This document shows positions 10,821 through 22,917 of a stretch of 64,000 nucleotides of DNA, in pieces; the stretch's first letter is position 1; each line of letters begins with the position of its first letter. The position numbers and the translations under genes were made by a program. Source of the stretch: JAXMAF01 sp046350555 (lineage in GTDB: Bacteria > Planctomycetota > Phycisphaerae > Phycisphaerales > SM1A02); NCBI GenBank assembly GCA_046350555.1, contig JAXMAF010000019.1, positions 1-64,000 on the forward strand, in the 5' to 3' direction. The notes under the pieces are model-generated. The model was given only the letters and a program-made list of their open reading frames with translations. It ran no database searches and was not told where the DNA came from.

Positions 10821-12914
10821 TCAATGGCCCTGCACGAGCTCGTCCCACAGGAATCCCCACTTCGCCGAGCGCGCCGCGGCGCCCCCGACGCCGTGGGCGT
10901 CGTTGGGGAAGAACATCATGCGAAACGGGATGTTCTTCTCCTGGAGGACGTTCACGAGCTGCCAGACGTTGTTGGGATGCACGTTGTCGTCGACCATCCC
11001 GTGCATGAGCAGCAGCCTCCCCTTGAGGTTCGCCGCCAGCTTCACCGCGGAGCCGGCGTCGTATCCCTCGGTGTTCTCCGCGGGCAGGCGCATGTAGCGC
11101 TCGGTGTAGATCGTGTCGTAGTTGCGCCAGTCGGTCACGGCCGAGACCGCGACGGCGGCGCGGAAGACGTCGGGGTGGCGCAGCAGCGCCATCGCGGACA
11201 TGTAGCCGCCGTACGACCCGCCGGTGATCCCCACGCGCGACGCATCGATGTACGGCCGCTCGGCGAGCGCCCGCACGCCGGCGGCCTGGTCGTCGAGATC
11301 GACCTGTCCCAGCTTCAGGTACGTCGCGCTCTCGAATGCCTTGCCGCGGCCGGGCGTGCCGCGGTTCTCGAGCTGGGCCACGAGGAAGCCAAGTTCCGTC
11401 TCCGGCCTCGCCCCAACCCAGGTGTTGCGGATCGTCACGATCCCCGGCCCGCCATAGACGTCGACCACCACGGGCCAGCGGTGCGCCGGATCGAAGTTGG
11501 ACGGCTTGTAGAGGATTCCGTAGCAGTCGGTCGCGCCGTCCGCCGCCTTGAAGGTGAATCGCTCCGGCACGGCGAGGCCGAGTTCCGCGAGGCGCTTCGT
11601 GTCGCTCTGCGCAAGCCACGCGATGCGGTTTCCCTCCATGTCGTAGAGGCCGGTCGCCGGAGGCGTGTCGATCGCCTCGCTGGTGCAGACGAAGCGCATG
11701 TTGTCCGGCGCGATGTTGAACTTCGTGTGGTGCAGCTCGTCCCGGGTGAGCCGCTGCTGCCCCGTACCGTCGAGCCGCACGCGATGGAGCTGGGCGCTGA
11801 GCCGGTTGTCGCCGCTCGCGGCGGTGTAGTAGAGCCAGCCGGCGGGCTCGTCCACGTGCACGATCTCGAGCACGGGGAAGTCGCCGCGGGTCAGCGCGCA
11901 GATCGTCTGCCCGGAGAGGTCGCGCAGCTCGTACTGGTTCCAGCCGGTGCGCTCGGTCTCCCAGATGAACCGCTTGCCGTCCGCGAGGAAGCGCATCTGC
12001 GGGCGGTTCTCCTGCCATGTCGGCTGCTTCTCGGTGAGCACCACGCGCGAGTCGCCGGTGCGCGGATCGGCCGCGACGAGCTCGAGCGTGTCCTGCCGGC
12101 GATTGGTCCGGTTGAAGAGCAGGGCGCTGCCGTCGGGAGTCCACTGCACCGCGTAGATGTACTGCTCGGGCGACGGCCCGACGTCGATGCGCACCAGCCG
12201 TCCCTCGGCCAGCTCGTAGACCTGGAGCCTCGCGACCGGATTCGGCTCGCCCGGCTTGGGATACGCCTCGAGCTCGATGCGCGGCCGCGGCGCCGTCCAG
12301 TCGGTCGGAAGCGGGAAGTCGATGACGTTGCGGTTGTCGAACTCGTAGAAGGCGAGCCGCGACGAGTCCGGCGACCACCACATCGCGGTCGTCTGGTCGA
12401 GCTCCTCGCCGTACACCCAGCTCGCGCGCCCGTAGCCGAGCTGGCGCGTGCCGTCGGAGGTCACCACGCGCTGCGCGGCGCCGTCGACGGCCTGGAGCAG
12501 GACGTTGTTGTCCCGGCAGATCGCATCCCAGCGATCGTCCGGTCTGCGGACGATCTCCAGCTGGCGCCCGCGCGCCGGATTCCCGGCGCGCCCGCCGCGC
12601 GGCCGGCGCTTGTCGACCGAGGCGGCCTCGGCGGCCGCGTCGGAGGGCGCGGCGGCGAGCTCGCGCGTCGCGAAGTTCAGTCGCATCCGTTCGGCTCCGC
12701 GCTGGAAGTCGACGCCGCTTCCATCGGCGAGCCAACGGACCTCGTCGACGCGCCCGCCGACGGCAAGCCTGCCCATCGACTCGCTCACCGCCTTCCAGCG
12801 ATCGTGCCCGGGAAGCGCGTCGAAGCGGGTCTCGCCGTTCGCGCCGCGCGGGCTCCCCGCGAGCACGGCGAGCAGGGCGGACGCGGCGACGAGGGCGCGA
12901 TGGCGTGGGCGCAT
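10821..12914 (-). CDS. Secreted dipeptidyl peptidase IV-type S9 peptidase
   Basis: Prolyl-type serine peptidase expected to act in the periplasm or outside. The 697-residue product starts with a signal peptide (MRPRHRALVAASALLAVLA, likely cut before ANGE). A DPPIV-type beta-propeller takes up roughly residues 60-430. The alpha/beta-hydrolase domain holds the nucleophile in GGSYGGYM, the acid in HGMVDDNVH and the His in NDAHGVGG, so the triad is complete. The ATG at 12914 is preferred over the upstream Met because the signal peptide starts there, and a TATCCT hexamer ends 8 nt before it. The gene is convergent with murQ. Confidence 0.9.
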   Translation of the reverse strand: MRPRHRALVAASALLAVLAGSPRGANGETRFDALPGHDRWKAVSESMGRLAVGGRVDEVRWLADGSGVDFQRGAERMRLNFATRELAAAPSDAAAEAASVDKRRPRGGRAGNPARGRQLEIVRRPDDRWDAICRDNNVLLQAVDGAAQRVVTSDGTRQLGYGRASWVYGEELDQTTAMWWSPDSSRLAFYEFDNRNVIDFPLPTDWTAPRPRIELEAYPKPGEPNPVARLQVYELAEGRLVRIDVGPSPEQYIYAVQWTPDGSALLFNRTNRRQDTLELVAADPRTGDSRVVLTEKQPTWQENRPQMRFLADGKRFIWETERTGWNQYELRDLSGQTICALTRGDFPVLEIVHVDEPAGWLYYTAASGDNRLSAQLHRVRLDGTGQQRLTRDELHHTKFNIAPDNMRFVCTSEAIDTPPATGLYDMEGNRIAWLAQSDTKRLAELGLAVPERFTFKAADGATDCYGILYKPSNFDPAHRWPVVVDVYGGPGIVTIRNTWVGARPETELGFLVAQLENRGTPGRGKAFESATYLKLGQVDLDDQAAGVRALAERPYIDASRVGITGGSYGGYMSAMALLRHPDVFRAAVAVSAVTDWRNYDTIYTERYMRLPAENTEGYDAGSAVKLAANLKGRLLLMHGMVDDNVHPNNVWQLVNVLQEKNIPFRMMFFPNDAHGVGGAAARSAKWGFLWDELVQGH

Positions 12915-12922
12915 GGTCGCCG

Positions 12923-12928
12923 AGGATA
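12923..12928 (-). promoter_or_regulatory. -10-like TATCCT before the S9 peptidase
   Basis: TATCCT on the minus strand ends 8 nt before the start codon at 12914; no Shine-Dalgarno sequence lies between. Confidence 0.4.
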
Positions 12929-13068
12929 GATGAGCTTCCGGCCCGGCGCAGCGCCCAACCCGCCGCGCGGCCGCGCCGACGCGCGGCGCCTGCGACACTC
13001 GATCGAAATGGACGCCTGGGGGCGGCGGCGCAAGGCCGCACCGCGCCGGTTCGGGCCGGGGCCTCGCG

Positions 13069-14025
<957 letters not shown>

Positions 14026-14033
14026 GGGGCGGG

Positions 14034-14039
14034 ATCGTA
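14034..14039 (-). promoter_or_regulatory. -10-like TACGAT before the PfkB kinase
   Basis: TACGAT on the minus strand ends 8 nt before the ATG at 14025. Confidence 0.4.
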
Positions 14040-14044
14040 GCGAA

Positions 14045-14995
14045 TCACACGCCCGGCGCGCTCGCCGCCGACGGGGCGGGCGCGCCTCGGGGCGTGGCGC
14101 GCCCGTCGTCGTGTCGCTCGCCGTGGGGACCCGCGGCCGCGGCGGGTTCGGGCATGAACGAGCGCGCCCAGCCGAGTCCCAGCGCGGTGCCGGCGAGGGC
14201 GCCGGCGGCGACATCGACGGGCATCGCCGCGAGCACCCGCGGCCAGTTGCCCTGGATGAACAGGTCCAGCCGCCGGACCACGCATGAGCCGCGCCATGGC
14301 GAGCCAGGGTGCCACGCCCAGCGCCGCGATCGCCGCGGCGGTCGCGAATCGCGGCTGCGTGTGCGGCGACCAGAGCCGCGCGAAGAGACCGACCACGAGT
14401 CCGCCGACGGTCGCCGCGGCGATCGACTGTCCCTTGAGGTCGTTGCGCAGGACGACCCACGTCACCGGCACCATGAGCCGCGGCCGCCGCAACCAGCGCC
14501 AACCTCGGCGAGAGCGCGCGCGGCGATGAATCCCCGCGAGCCGCGACGTGGAACCGATGCCGGCGCGCAGGCCGCCACCCGCCGCCGCGCCGGAGCGACG
14601 TCGGTCAGGTGACCGCCGAGGGCGAAGATCGCCGCCACGGCGATCCCGATCAGCGCCGCCCAGCAGAGCGTTTCGAGCGCCATCCGGGTCGTCGGCACCG
14701 CGCCGAAGACCAGGTCGCGGACCGTTCCGCAGCGCATCGCCAGGGCGCCGAGGCCGCAGCCCATCACGAAGATGCCGACCGCCGAGTTGACCATTCGCGC
14801 CACGACGATCGCCACGATCGTCAACGCCACCGTGGTGGCGATCGCCGCGGCCGCCGTGCGGGCATCGCCGAGAAGCAGCAGCGGACCCGCGACCGCGCGG
14901 TCGCCGATCATCCACCCGGCCGCCTTGCCGCCGACGAGTCCAGCGACAACGACGCCTCCGAACAGCCCGCCATACCGGCGAATCGCGTCGTTCAT
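14045..14995 (-). pseudogene. Multi-pass membrane protein, frameshifted
   Basis: Unrecognised membrane protein. Reading starts at the ATG at 14995 (MNDAIRRYGGLFGGVVVAGL) and gives several hydrophobic segments, such as GPLLLLGDARTAAAAIATTVALTIVAIVVARMV, down to about 14600. The same kind of sequence then continues in a second frame (VPVTWVVLRNDLKGQSIAAATVGGLVVGLF) and finishes in a third frame (LAAMPVDVAAGALAGTALGLGWARSF) with a stop near 14045. At least two or three indels are needed to join them. The DLKGQS word and the layout of hydrophobic segments suggest one protein of about 310 residues. Whether it is truly broken or the sequence is wrong cannot be decided here. Confidence 0.5.
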
Positions 14996-15108
14996 GGTGG
15001 GGAGTGGTAGCGGGCGTCTTCGATGGAAGCAAGGGAACGGCGGCCGCGCTGTCTCCGAACGACGGCGCGGGCGCTCTTCGCCGCGCAGCGGCCCGCCGCG
15101 GCGCGCTG

Positions 15109-15114
15109 TAGGAT
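15109..15114 (+). promoter_or_regulatory. -10-like TAGGAT before hutH
   Basis: TAGGAT ends 6 nt before the ATG at 15121, the leaderless spacing found elsewhere in the window. Confidence 0.4.
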
Positions 15115-15120
15115 TCCGCC

Positions 15121-16706
15121 ATGTCGATGGACGGGCTCCTCCTGGACGGAACGCTGCTCTCCCCGTGAACGTCGAGGATGCCGCCCGGCACCGCTGCCAG
15201 GTCGCGCTCGGGACGGAGGCCCGGGCCGCATTGGTCGCGTCGCGCCTCGCGCTGATGCGGCGGCTCGAGGCGGGCGAGGCGATGTACGGCATCAACACCG
15301 GCTTCGGCTCGCCTCGCGGGTCCGGATCGGGCAGTCGAGGAGCTTCGAAGCGTCCAGCGGAACTGGTGCGGCTCGCACGCCGCGGGCGTGGGCGCGTCCC
15401 TGCCGCGCGACGTCGTGCGGGCGACCATGGTCGTGCTCGCCGCGGCCTCGCCCGCGGCGTCTCGGGCGTGCGACCGGAATGCGTCGATGCGATCCTCGGG
15501 CTGCTCGACCACGACATCGTTCCGGTGGTGCCGTCGCGCGGCTCCGTCGGGGCCTCGGGCGACCTGGCGCCGCTCGCGCACATCGCGCTGGCGCTGATCG
15601 GCGAGGGACGCTCGTCCTACGCCGGCGTCGAGGGGCCGACGGGCAAGACGATGGTGGCGTGCGGGCTCCGGCCGCTCGTGCTGGAGGCGAAGGAGGGACT
15701 CGCCCTCATCAACGGAACGCACCTCATGACCGCGATCGCGGCGCTGGCGCTCTGCGACCTCGATCGGGTCGCCGCGGCCGCCGTCGCCACCGCGGCGCTC
15801 AGCATCGACGCCTGTCGCGCCACCGACGCCTTCCTCGACCCGCGGCTGCACGAGGCGCGCCGCCAGCCCGGACAGCGCGAGGTCGCGGCCCGCATGCGCG
15901 GGCTGCTCGAAGGAAGCACGATCCTGCCGGCGCACCGCGAGCATGATCCGCGCGTGCAGGACCCCTATTGCCTCCGCGCCGCGCCGCAGGTGATCGGCGC
16001 CGCCCTCGACGCGCTCGCCTTCACGCGCGACGTCGTCCTGCGCGAGCTCGGCGCGGTCACCGACAACCCGCTCGTCTTCGCGCCGGTCGGAGGTTCCCCC
16101 GACGAAGCCTCGGCGGCCCGGCACGCTGGCGACGCGTGCGACGTGGTGAGCGGCGGCAACTTCCACGGGATGCCGCTGGCCATTGCGCTCGACGTCGCCA
16201 AGATCGCGCTCGCCCACGTCGCGGGAATCTCCGAGCGACGCGTGAACTGGCTGCTCGCCGCCTCCGACAGCGAGAACCCGGTGAACGCGTACCTCTCGCC
16301 GATGCCCGGACTGCACAGCGGGTTGATGATCGCCCAGTACGCGGCCGCGGCATGCTGCAACGAGCTTCAGACGCTCGCCCATCCGGCGAGCGTCCACAAC
16401 ATCACGACGAGCGCCGGCGTCGAGGACTACAACTCGTTCGGTCCGACCTCGGCGCTGCACCTGCGACAGTCGATCGAGCTCGTGGCGAACGTCGTCGCGA
16501 TCGAGCTTCTGGTCATGACCGAGGCGATGGAGTACCAACGGCCGCTGCGCAGCGGTCCGCGCCTCGAGGGCGTCGTGGCCGCGGTGCGCGATGTCGTTCC
16601 GAAGCTCGTCGCCGACCGGCCGCCGGCGCCGGACATCGCCGCGATCGCGAGGCTCGTCACGTCGGGACGGATCGCGGCGGCATCGGGCGGCAGCGCATCA
16701 GCGTGA
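15121..16706 (+). CDS. hutH: Histidine ammonia-lyase, frameshifted near its N-terminus
   Basis: Removes ammonia from histidine to give urocanate, the first step of histidine degradation; urocanase lies 4 kb downstream. The start MSMDGLLLDGTLLSP at 15121 runs into a stop at 15166, and the family sequence resumes at once in another frame (VNVEDAARHRC). It carries YGINTGFGS, then shifts again near 15315 and near 15460. Across the frames EELRSVQRN and GSHAAGVG are readable, and from about 15470 the frame is clean. The MIO-forming Ala-Ser-Gly lies in GSVGASGDLAPLAH. The Ser-His of GSHAAG is the histidine-type selectivity loop; tyrosine lyases differ there. The last 50 bp overlap the convergent gene on the other strand. 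Confidence 0.87.
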
Positions 16707-17172
16707 CGTGCGACGCCGGCCGGCGCTCGAAGCGCCAGCCTGGAACGCCGATGGCGGAACGGTCCGGCGGCGCTGCGTCGACGGGCGTCGCGGCTTCGCT
16801 GGGCGCGGCGCGATCGAGCGGCAAGCTCGGCCCGAACTGGGCGACCAGCTCGCGCGGAGCGCGCAGGGTCGCCTGGGCAAGCGTCGCCATGAAGCCCTTC
16901 GCCAGATGCGCCTCCAGCCGGACGACCACGTCGACCGCGCCATGCCTCGTCGCGTCGAACGGGTCGCTTGCGCCATGAGACTCGAGCGCTTCGAGCGCGC
17001 CGCCCGAACCGCGCGCGTCGGGCGCCTCGGGTCGCGGCACCTCGACCGCTTCGACCACGCCCGCGCCTGCGCGGCGCCACATCGCCGCTGGCCCTGCGGG
17101 CGCCCCATCGGCGTCGCGCCGCCGTCGCCGTCCGATGAACTCCACGATCAGCCGACCCAGGTGCGCCAGCAT
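16657..17172 (-). CDS. Unknown protein, last gene of the five-gene block
   Basis: A 171-residue product with no recognised family. It has a short N-terminal hydrophobic/basic part (LIVEFIGRRRRR), a Gly/Ala-rich middle, then a predicted strand-helix segment VDVVVRLEAHLAKGFMATL near residues 80-98 that loosely resembles the beta module of the other block members, and a Pro-rich end. Its ATG overlaps the stop of the gene upstream (TGAGATG at 17169-17175), so translation is coupled. The 3' end overlaps the end of hutH on the other strand by 50 bp. It may be an adaptor or regulator of the block, but this is a guess from position only. Confidence 0.6.
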   Translation of the reverse strand: MLAHLGRLIVEFIGRRRRRDADGAPAGPAAMWRRAGAGVVEAVEVPRPEAPDARGSGGALEALESHGASDPFDATRHGAVDVVVRLEAHLAKGFMATLAQATLRAPRELVAQFGPSLPLDRAAPSEAATPVDAAPPDRSAIGVPGWRFERRPASHVTLMRCRPMPPRSVPT

Positions 17173-17173
17173 C

Positions 17174-18465
17174 TCAGCGCTCCCCCGCTGCGGCGCGCAG
17201 TTCGGACGGAGGCGGAGCCACCGGCGCGATCGCCCGGACCAGCCCGAGCGTCTCGATCAGCCGGAGCAGCCACGCCTCGACCGCGCTCGTGTCGTCCGCC
17301 TCGCTGGCCGAGGTCCACCACGTCCGCCCGTCGTAGGACTTGAGACCCAGCGGCACCCGATGGATCTCGCTCGACCCGCCCGTCGGCGGGGTCGTGAAGA
17401 CGATCGTCGCGAGGCACTCGCCTGCGCGGCCGTCGATGCGCCCGCGCAGCGAGACGATCCACGACTCGGCGTCGTCGATCTGGACGGCGCGCACCGATCC
17501 GGCGGGCTCGTCGAGCATCGCCGCGAGGTCGGCCGTCTCGACTCCGGTGGCCTCGTGCAGGCGGCCGATGACGGAACGGCCGCGAAGCGTCGCCGCGATC
17601 GCGTCGCGCTCGTCGTCGTCGGCGCCGCCGCCCGGCCACGCCCGCAGTTCGAGTCGATCGCCCATGAGCGCCATCGCCGCGGCGACGTCATGCACCGCGG
17701 CCGCGCCGCCGCGCTCGACGAGGTGGCCGTCGGCGCCGAGTTGAAGCCGCATCGCGCCCTCCAGCCGCGCGAGCGCGTAGCGCATCGCGTCGCGCGGGTC
17801 GTCGGCTTCGACCACCACCGATCCAACCGCGTCGGCGGCGCGCACGCGCCGGCGAGGATGGCGCTCGCAAGGGGTGCCAGCGTCGCATGGTCCGGCGCGT
17901 CGCACGCTCGCGGCGGCGTCGCCCGCGTGCGCGCCTCCGCATCGACCAGGGACGCGACGACCTGGCGCAGGAACCACGCGAACCCACCGAGATCGTTCGC
18001 CGGCGAGATGGCGAGGCCGTCGACGGTGGCGCGCAGCCGACCGCGTCGATCGCGCTCGAGGGTCGCGCGGCGCCGATCGGGAAGCTCGATGGTGGCCGCG
18101 TTCGCGCCGACCGCGATCAGCCCGGGCCAGGCCGCGGCGGCAAAGGACGTCGCGCCGGCGCCAGCGACGGGTTCGTCCGGCGCCGCGGCGATCTCGGCGT
18201 CGACGTCGAGGCGGGCGACGACGTTGCTCGTCGTGGCGCCCCGGAAATTGAAGAAGATCTTCCGCGATGCCGAGGTCCCGACGACGAAGGCCAGCTTCGC
18301 CGAGGCGCGGGGGACGATCTGCCGGAATGGCACGAGGTCGTCCGTCCCGCTGACCACGCGACCGATCCTCCCGATGTCGGCGGCACCGAGCGCGACATCG
18401 CGCAGGAACCTCCCGACGGATTCCGCCAACTCGTCGCCCGTCATCGTGGTTTCATGGGCGGGCAT
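17174..18465 (-). CDS. Unknown protein of the five-gene block, one frameshift
   Basis: About 430 residues if one indel near 17840 is repaired: the first frame covers 18465 to about 17845 and the second about 17845 to 17174, and the joint reads smoothly as ILAGAC..VRAADAVGSVVVEADDP. The N-terminal helix (DELAESVGRFLRDVALG) is followed by the recurring strand module IVPRASAKLAFVVGTSAS and VVARLDVDAEIAAAP. A further region rich in Trp and beta strands follows (IHRVPLGLKSYDGRTWW), then an amphipathic helix VEAWLLRLIETLGLV. ATG 18465 overlaps the upstream stop by 14 bp; ATG 18444 is the alternative without overlap. No family is recognised with confidence; the module looks DUF2589-like. Confidence 0.6.
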
Positions 18466-19765
18466 CGTCGGCCGTCCCACCATCGACCATCGCCAGGAAG
18501 CGCTCCTGCCAATCGACGAGATCGATCAGCGCCATGCCGAAGAGCCGCGCGGCGCCGGTCAGCTCGACGGCCGCGAGCTCGACCTCCAGGTCGTCGGGAC
18601 GGGAGGCGTCCGACGACTCGGTCAGGCGCGCGGCGGAGACACCGACCGACTCGAAGGCGCGGTTCGTCGCGAGATCGACGCCGGGCTGTCCGCGGGGAGA
18701 CGCCGCGACGCGCACGAACAGGATCGACGGAAGCCCGCGATCCCACCAATCGCCGTCGAGGCCCGGCGCCGAGCGAAACGAGACGAGCTCGCGCTGCCGA
18801 AGCATGAGCAGGCGCCGCTCCGCGCGCGCGTCGCGCCGCACCAGTGAGGAGATGTCATAGCCGCGCGCCTCGGCGGCGCTCCGGAGCCGGGCGAGCAGGG
18901 TCGCTCGCTCGTCGGGCGACAGCACAAGCTGGGCCAGCGCCGGAAAGTGCGAGGAATGGTCTTTCGCGACCGGCATCGGCGGCGGCGCGGCGACGATCTC
19001 GAACTTGACGCTGTTGCGGTACGACTCCGAGTCCTTGTTCTGCCTCGAGGCGACGAAGATGTTGAAGCCGCTCGAGGTGGTCGACTCCGCAGCGAAGGAG
19101 AGCTCCGCCTCGACCTTCGGAATGCGGAACATGGTCGGCGGCACGAGCCCCGTCGCGGCCGCCTCGGCGAGGTACGCCTGCGACTCCGAGTCGAGCCGCC
19201 GCTGCGCCGCGATCGCCCCGGCGCCGACCGCCTCGAAGAACTGCCGAAGCGGCCTGGCTGAGTCGTGGTCCTCGATCGCGAGCAGGAGCCCGACGTCGCT
19301 CGCCGGCGCGGCAGTCGCCATGGCGCTCGTCGACGTCGCGGCGCCGCGCGAGACACGTCCCGCCCTGGCGTCCTTGCGCAGGTCCTTCCCCGTGGCGGTC
19401 GTCGCGGCCGCTGCGCTCGGTGCCCCGGGCGCCGCGGGCGCACCGGGGCGAACCGCACGCAACGTTCCCGCGTTGAAGGCGCTCAGCGCCCGCACGAGCA
19501 GGTCGAGCTGTTCCGCCGGAATCGCGGCGTCGCTGGAGATCCTCTCGTTCACCGATGCGACCGCCGCCCGCGCCGCGGCACGCGCTGGATCGGCGGCGGC
19601 GCCCACCGCGACCGAGCTCGGCTTCGTGCGCGGGCGCGTGGCGGACGCCTTGCCTCCCCGCGCGCGGCCCGCTCTCGCGGCGGAAGCGGATCGCGCGGCC
19701 GAAGCGGGCTTGGCGCCGCGCCCTGTCGTCTTGTCCTTCGGACTTCGTCGGGGCTTCTTGGCCAC
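18452..19765 (-). CDS. Unknown protein with histone-H1-like basic tail and DUF2589-like module
   Basis: A 437-residue product starting at a GTG. Residues 1-55 are Lys/Arg/Ala/Ser-rich (KKPRRSPKDKTTGRGAKP), like an H1-type nucleic-acid or surface binding tail. Residues 60-160 are Ala-rich helix. At about residues 205-262 lies the recurring strand module: VPPTMFRIPKVEAELSFAAE, then FNIFVASRQ and SYRNSVKFEIVAAPPP. A second half follows with conserved aromatic residues (DGDWWDRGLPSILFVRVA) and an end near LIDLVDWQERFLAMV. It is the longest intact member of the block. The pattern resembles DUF2589-type proteins, whose role is not known; no enzyme motif is seen. Confidence 0.6.
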   Translation of the reverse strand: MAKKPRRSPKDKTTGRGAKPASAARSASAARAGRARGGKASATRPRTKPSSVAVGAAADPARAAARAAVASVNERISSDAAIPAEQLDLLVRALSAFNAGTLRAVRPGAPAAPGAPSAAAATTATGKDLRKDARAGRVSRGAATSTSAMATAAPASDVGLLLAIEDHDSARPLRQFFEAVGAGAIAAQRRLDSESQAYLAEAAATGLVPPTMFRIPKVEAELSFAAESTTSSGFNIFVASRQNKDSESYRNSVKFEIVAAPPPMPVAKDHSSHFPALAQLVLSPDERATLLARLRSAAEARGYDISSLVRRDARAERRLLMLRQRELVSFRSAPGLDGDWWDRGLPSILFVRVAASPRGQPGVDLATNRAFESVGVSAARLTESSDASRPDDLEVELAAVELTGAARLFGMALIDLVDWQERFLAMVDGGTADDARP

Positions 19766-19815
19766 GAGTGCTCTCCACGATGCGGTCGATCAGGCAGCCA
19801 CGTCGGCGCCGCCGG

Positions 19816-20367
19816 CTACTTCTTCACCTGCTCCACCAGCTTGTTCCAGTTGTCGATGAGCTGCTGGTCGGCCTTGGTGTTCTCGGGAAGCGAGACGGGG
19901 GCGAGCTCCTTCGCGCGGGCCAGCAGCTCCTTGCCGTTGGCGCCGTTGGTGGGGGTGTACGCGTGGATCACGCTGGTGATCCGCGCCGCGGCGCGATAGT
20001 CGCGACCGTAGCTGAACGCCAGCGACGCGTTGACGAAGAACGCCCCGATGGCCGCGCCGGCGCTGCCTCCGCCGGTGACGGCGGTCTTCTCGGCGAGATC
20101 GGCGGAGAACTCGATCGTGGTCTCGGTGAACTGATAGCGGCTGGGCAGGAGCATCTCGAGCATCGGACGAAGATCGTCGAACTTCGCCGAGGCGCCGGCG
20201 GTCGCCCGCGCCATCTCAAGCACGCGGGCGGCGCCGTCCAGGAAGTTCGCATCGAGTTCCTTCTGCGCCTCCGCGATGCTCAACCCCATGCGTCCGATGA
20301 TCGCCGAGAGGTGGTAGAGCTGCGACGTGAGACGGTCCATCTGGCTGGGCGTTGGGTCCGCGGGCAT
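19816..20367 (-). CDS. Unknown protein with helical N-terminus and DUF2589-like module
   Basis: A 183-residue product. Residues 1-75 are helical (LTSQLYHLSAIIGRMGLSIAEAQ and FLDGAARVLEMARATAG). Residues 83-152 show the module found in its neighbours: LLPSRYQFTETTIEFSADLAEK, then FFVNASLAFSYGRDYRAAARITSVIHAYTP. An acidic/basic helical tail (LIDNWNKLVEQVKK) closes it. It lines up by eye with the 437-residue neighbour over the strand module, both ending in a V..[IV].A..P pattern. ATG 20367 is used; a Met at 20430 is also in frame. The gap to the gene upstream is 73 bp and holds a 7-bp-stem GC hairpin at 20405-20422. Confidence 0.65.
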   Translation of the reverse strand: MPADPTPSQMDRLTSQLYHLSAIIGRMGLSIAEAQKELDANFLDGAARVLEMARATAGASAKFDDLRPMLEMLLPSRYQFTETTIEFSADLAEKTAVTGGGSAGAAIGAFFVNASLAFSYGRDYRAAARITSVIHAYTPTNGANGKELLARAKELAPVSLPENTKADQQLIDNWNKLVEQVKK

Positions 20368-20440
20368 GCTGTGGTTCCAATCGTTGAGGGAGCGATGCGT
20401 TGGCCGGGGCGGGCGCGCCCCGACGTTCATCGCGGGCGGG

Positions 20441-20818
20441 TCATGGGAGCGGCTTCCCCGGTGGGGCCGTGAACGGCAGCCTGTTCCGCCGAAGCCACGG
20501 CGGCGGCGGGACGGAGTCGACAACCAGGCGCACGCGATTCCCCTCCGCGCGGCTCGTCGCGCGGCCCACGTCGAGCAGCGTGTGACGCAGGGTCGCCCCG
20601 ATGCCGACCCCGATGCTGGCGTCGAACGATCGACGCGTCTGCACGTCGATGGCGACGTCGAGCGTCGTGCGGCGAACGCGGAACCCGATGGCGGGCAGGG
20701 CGAGTGGCGCGCCCTCCGGCGGCAGCACGACCGCCGCGTCGACGATGCGGTGCGCATCGACCGCGGCGGACCCGAGGTCGGCGAGGAGCGCGTGCAGGGA
20801 TGGTGATCCGACGAACAT
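20441..20818 (-). CDS. Unknown short protein, first gene of the five-gene block
   Basis: A 125-residue product that is little more than one copy of the shared module: a short helix (LHALLADLGSAAVDAHRI), then ALPAIGFRVRRTTLDVAIDVQTRR at about residues 40-63, a Gly/Thr-rich part, and VRLVVDSVPPPPW. It lacks any signal peptide. The ATG at 20818 is chosen because the in-frame extension to 20917 is Arg-rich and looks non-coding. It is divergent from hutU with 122 bp between the start codons. No family is assigned. Confidence 0.6.
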   Translation of the reverse strand: MFVGSPSLHALLADLGSAAVDAHRIVDAAVVLPPEGAPLALPAIGFRVRRTTLDVAIDVQTRRSFDASIGVGIGATLRHTLLDVGRATSRAEGNRVRLVVDSVPPPPWLRRNRLPFTAPPGKPLP

Positions 20819-20926
20819 GATCGATCCAGTCGCGGCGGTCGACCGACAGGTTCGCACGACCGTACCGCCCCGGAAGGAACGTCGCAAGCGACCGTCGCGT
20901 GACGCCACCGGCCGCACCTCGCTCGC

Positions 20927-20932
20927 TACGCT
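20927..20932 (+). promoter_or_regulatory. -10-like TACGCT before hutU
   Basis: TACGCT ends 8 nt before the hutU ATG at 20941. Confidence 0.35.
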
Positions 20933-20940
20933 TCGCCGAC

Positions 20941-22650
<1,710 letters not shown>

Positions 22651-22653
<3 letters not shown>

Positions 22654-22876
22654 GCGCTCCGTTCGGCCCGCTGGGCCGACACTCGCTTGACTTGTTTGAG
22701 CGCTCCGTTCGGCCCTCCGGGCCGACACTCGCTCTCGTACGCCGCGCCGGGCAAGGCCCGGCGGGCTGCGCGGGCGCGTCGCTTGCTTGATCGCTCCGTT
22801 CGGCCCGCGGGGCCGACACTCGCTCTCGTACGCCGCGCCGGGCAAGGCCCGGCGGGCTGCGCGGGCGCGTCGTGTT
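22651..22876 (+). repeat. Interspersed repeat family B, three copies in tandem
   Basis: Copies at about 22651-22693, 22697-22784 and 22788-22876. Each starts TGA(G)CGCTCCGTTCGGCCC and can fold CGGCCC with GGGCCG. An outer GAGCG/CGCTC pairing encloses this hairpin in the copies that begin TGAGCG; the third begins TGATCG. The second and third copies add a further hairpin GCCGGGC-AAG-GCCCGGC. The first copy lacks the second hairpin. The array starts at the hutU stop codon and fills almost all of the gap before the next gene. Confidence 0.85.
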
Positions 22877-22917
22877 GTCGTGTCGAGGAATCTCTTTCGC
22901 GCGGCCGACGCGTTCGT

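Noticed and set aside
16657..20818. Phage tail or contractile injection cluster
   Set aside because: No tail sheath, tube, baseplate, spike or ATPase motif is visible in any of the five genes; the similarity is only to the strand pattern of DUF2589-like proteins.
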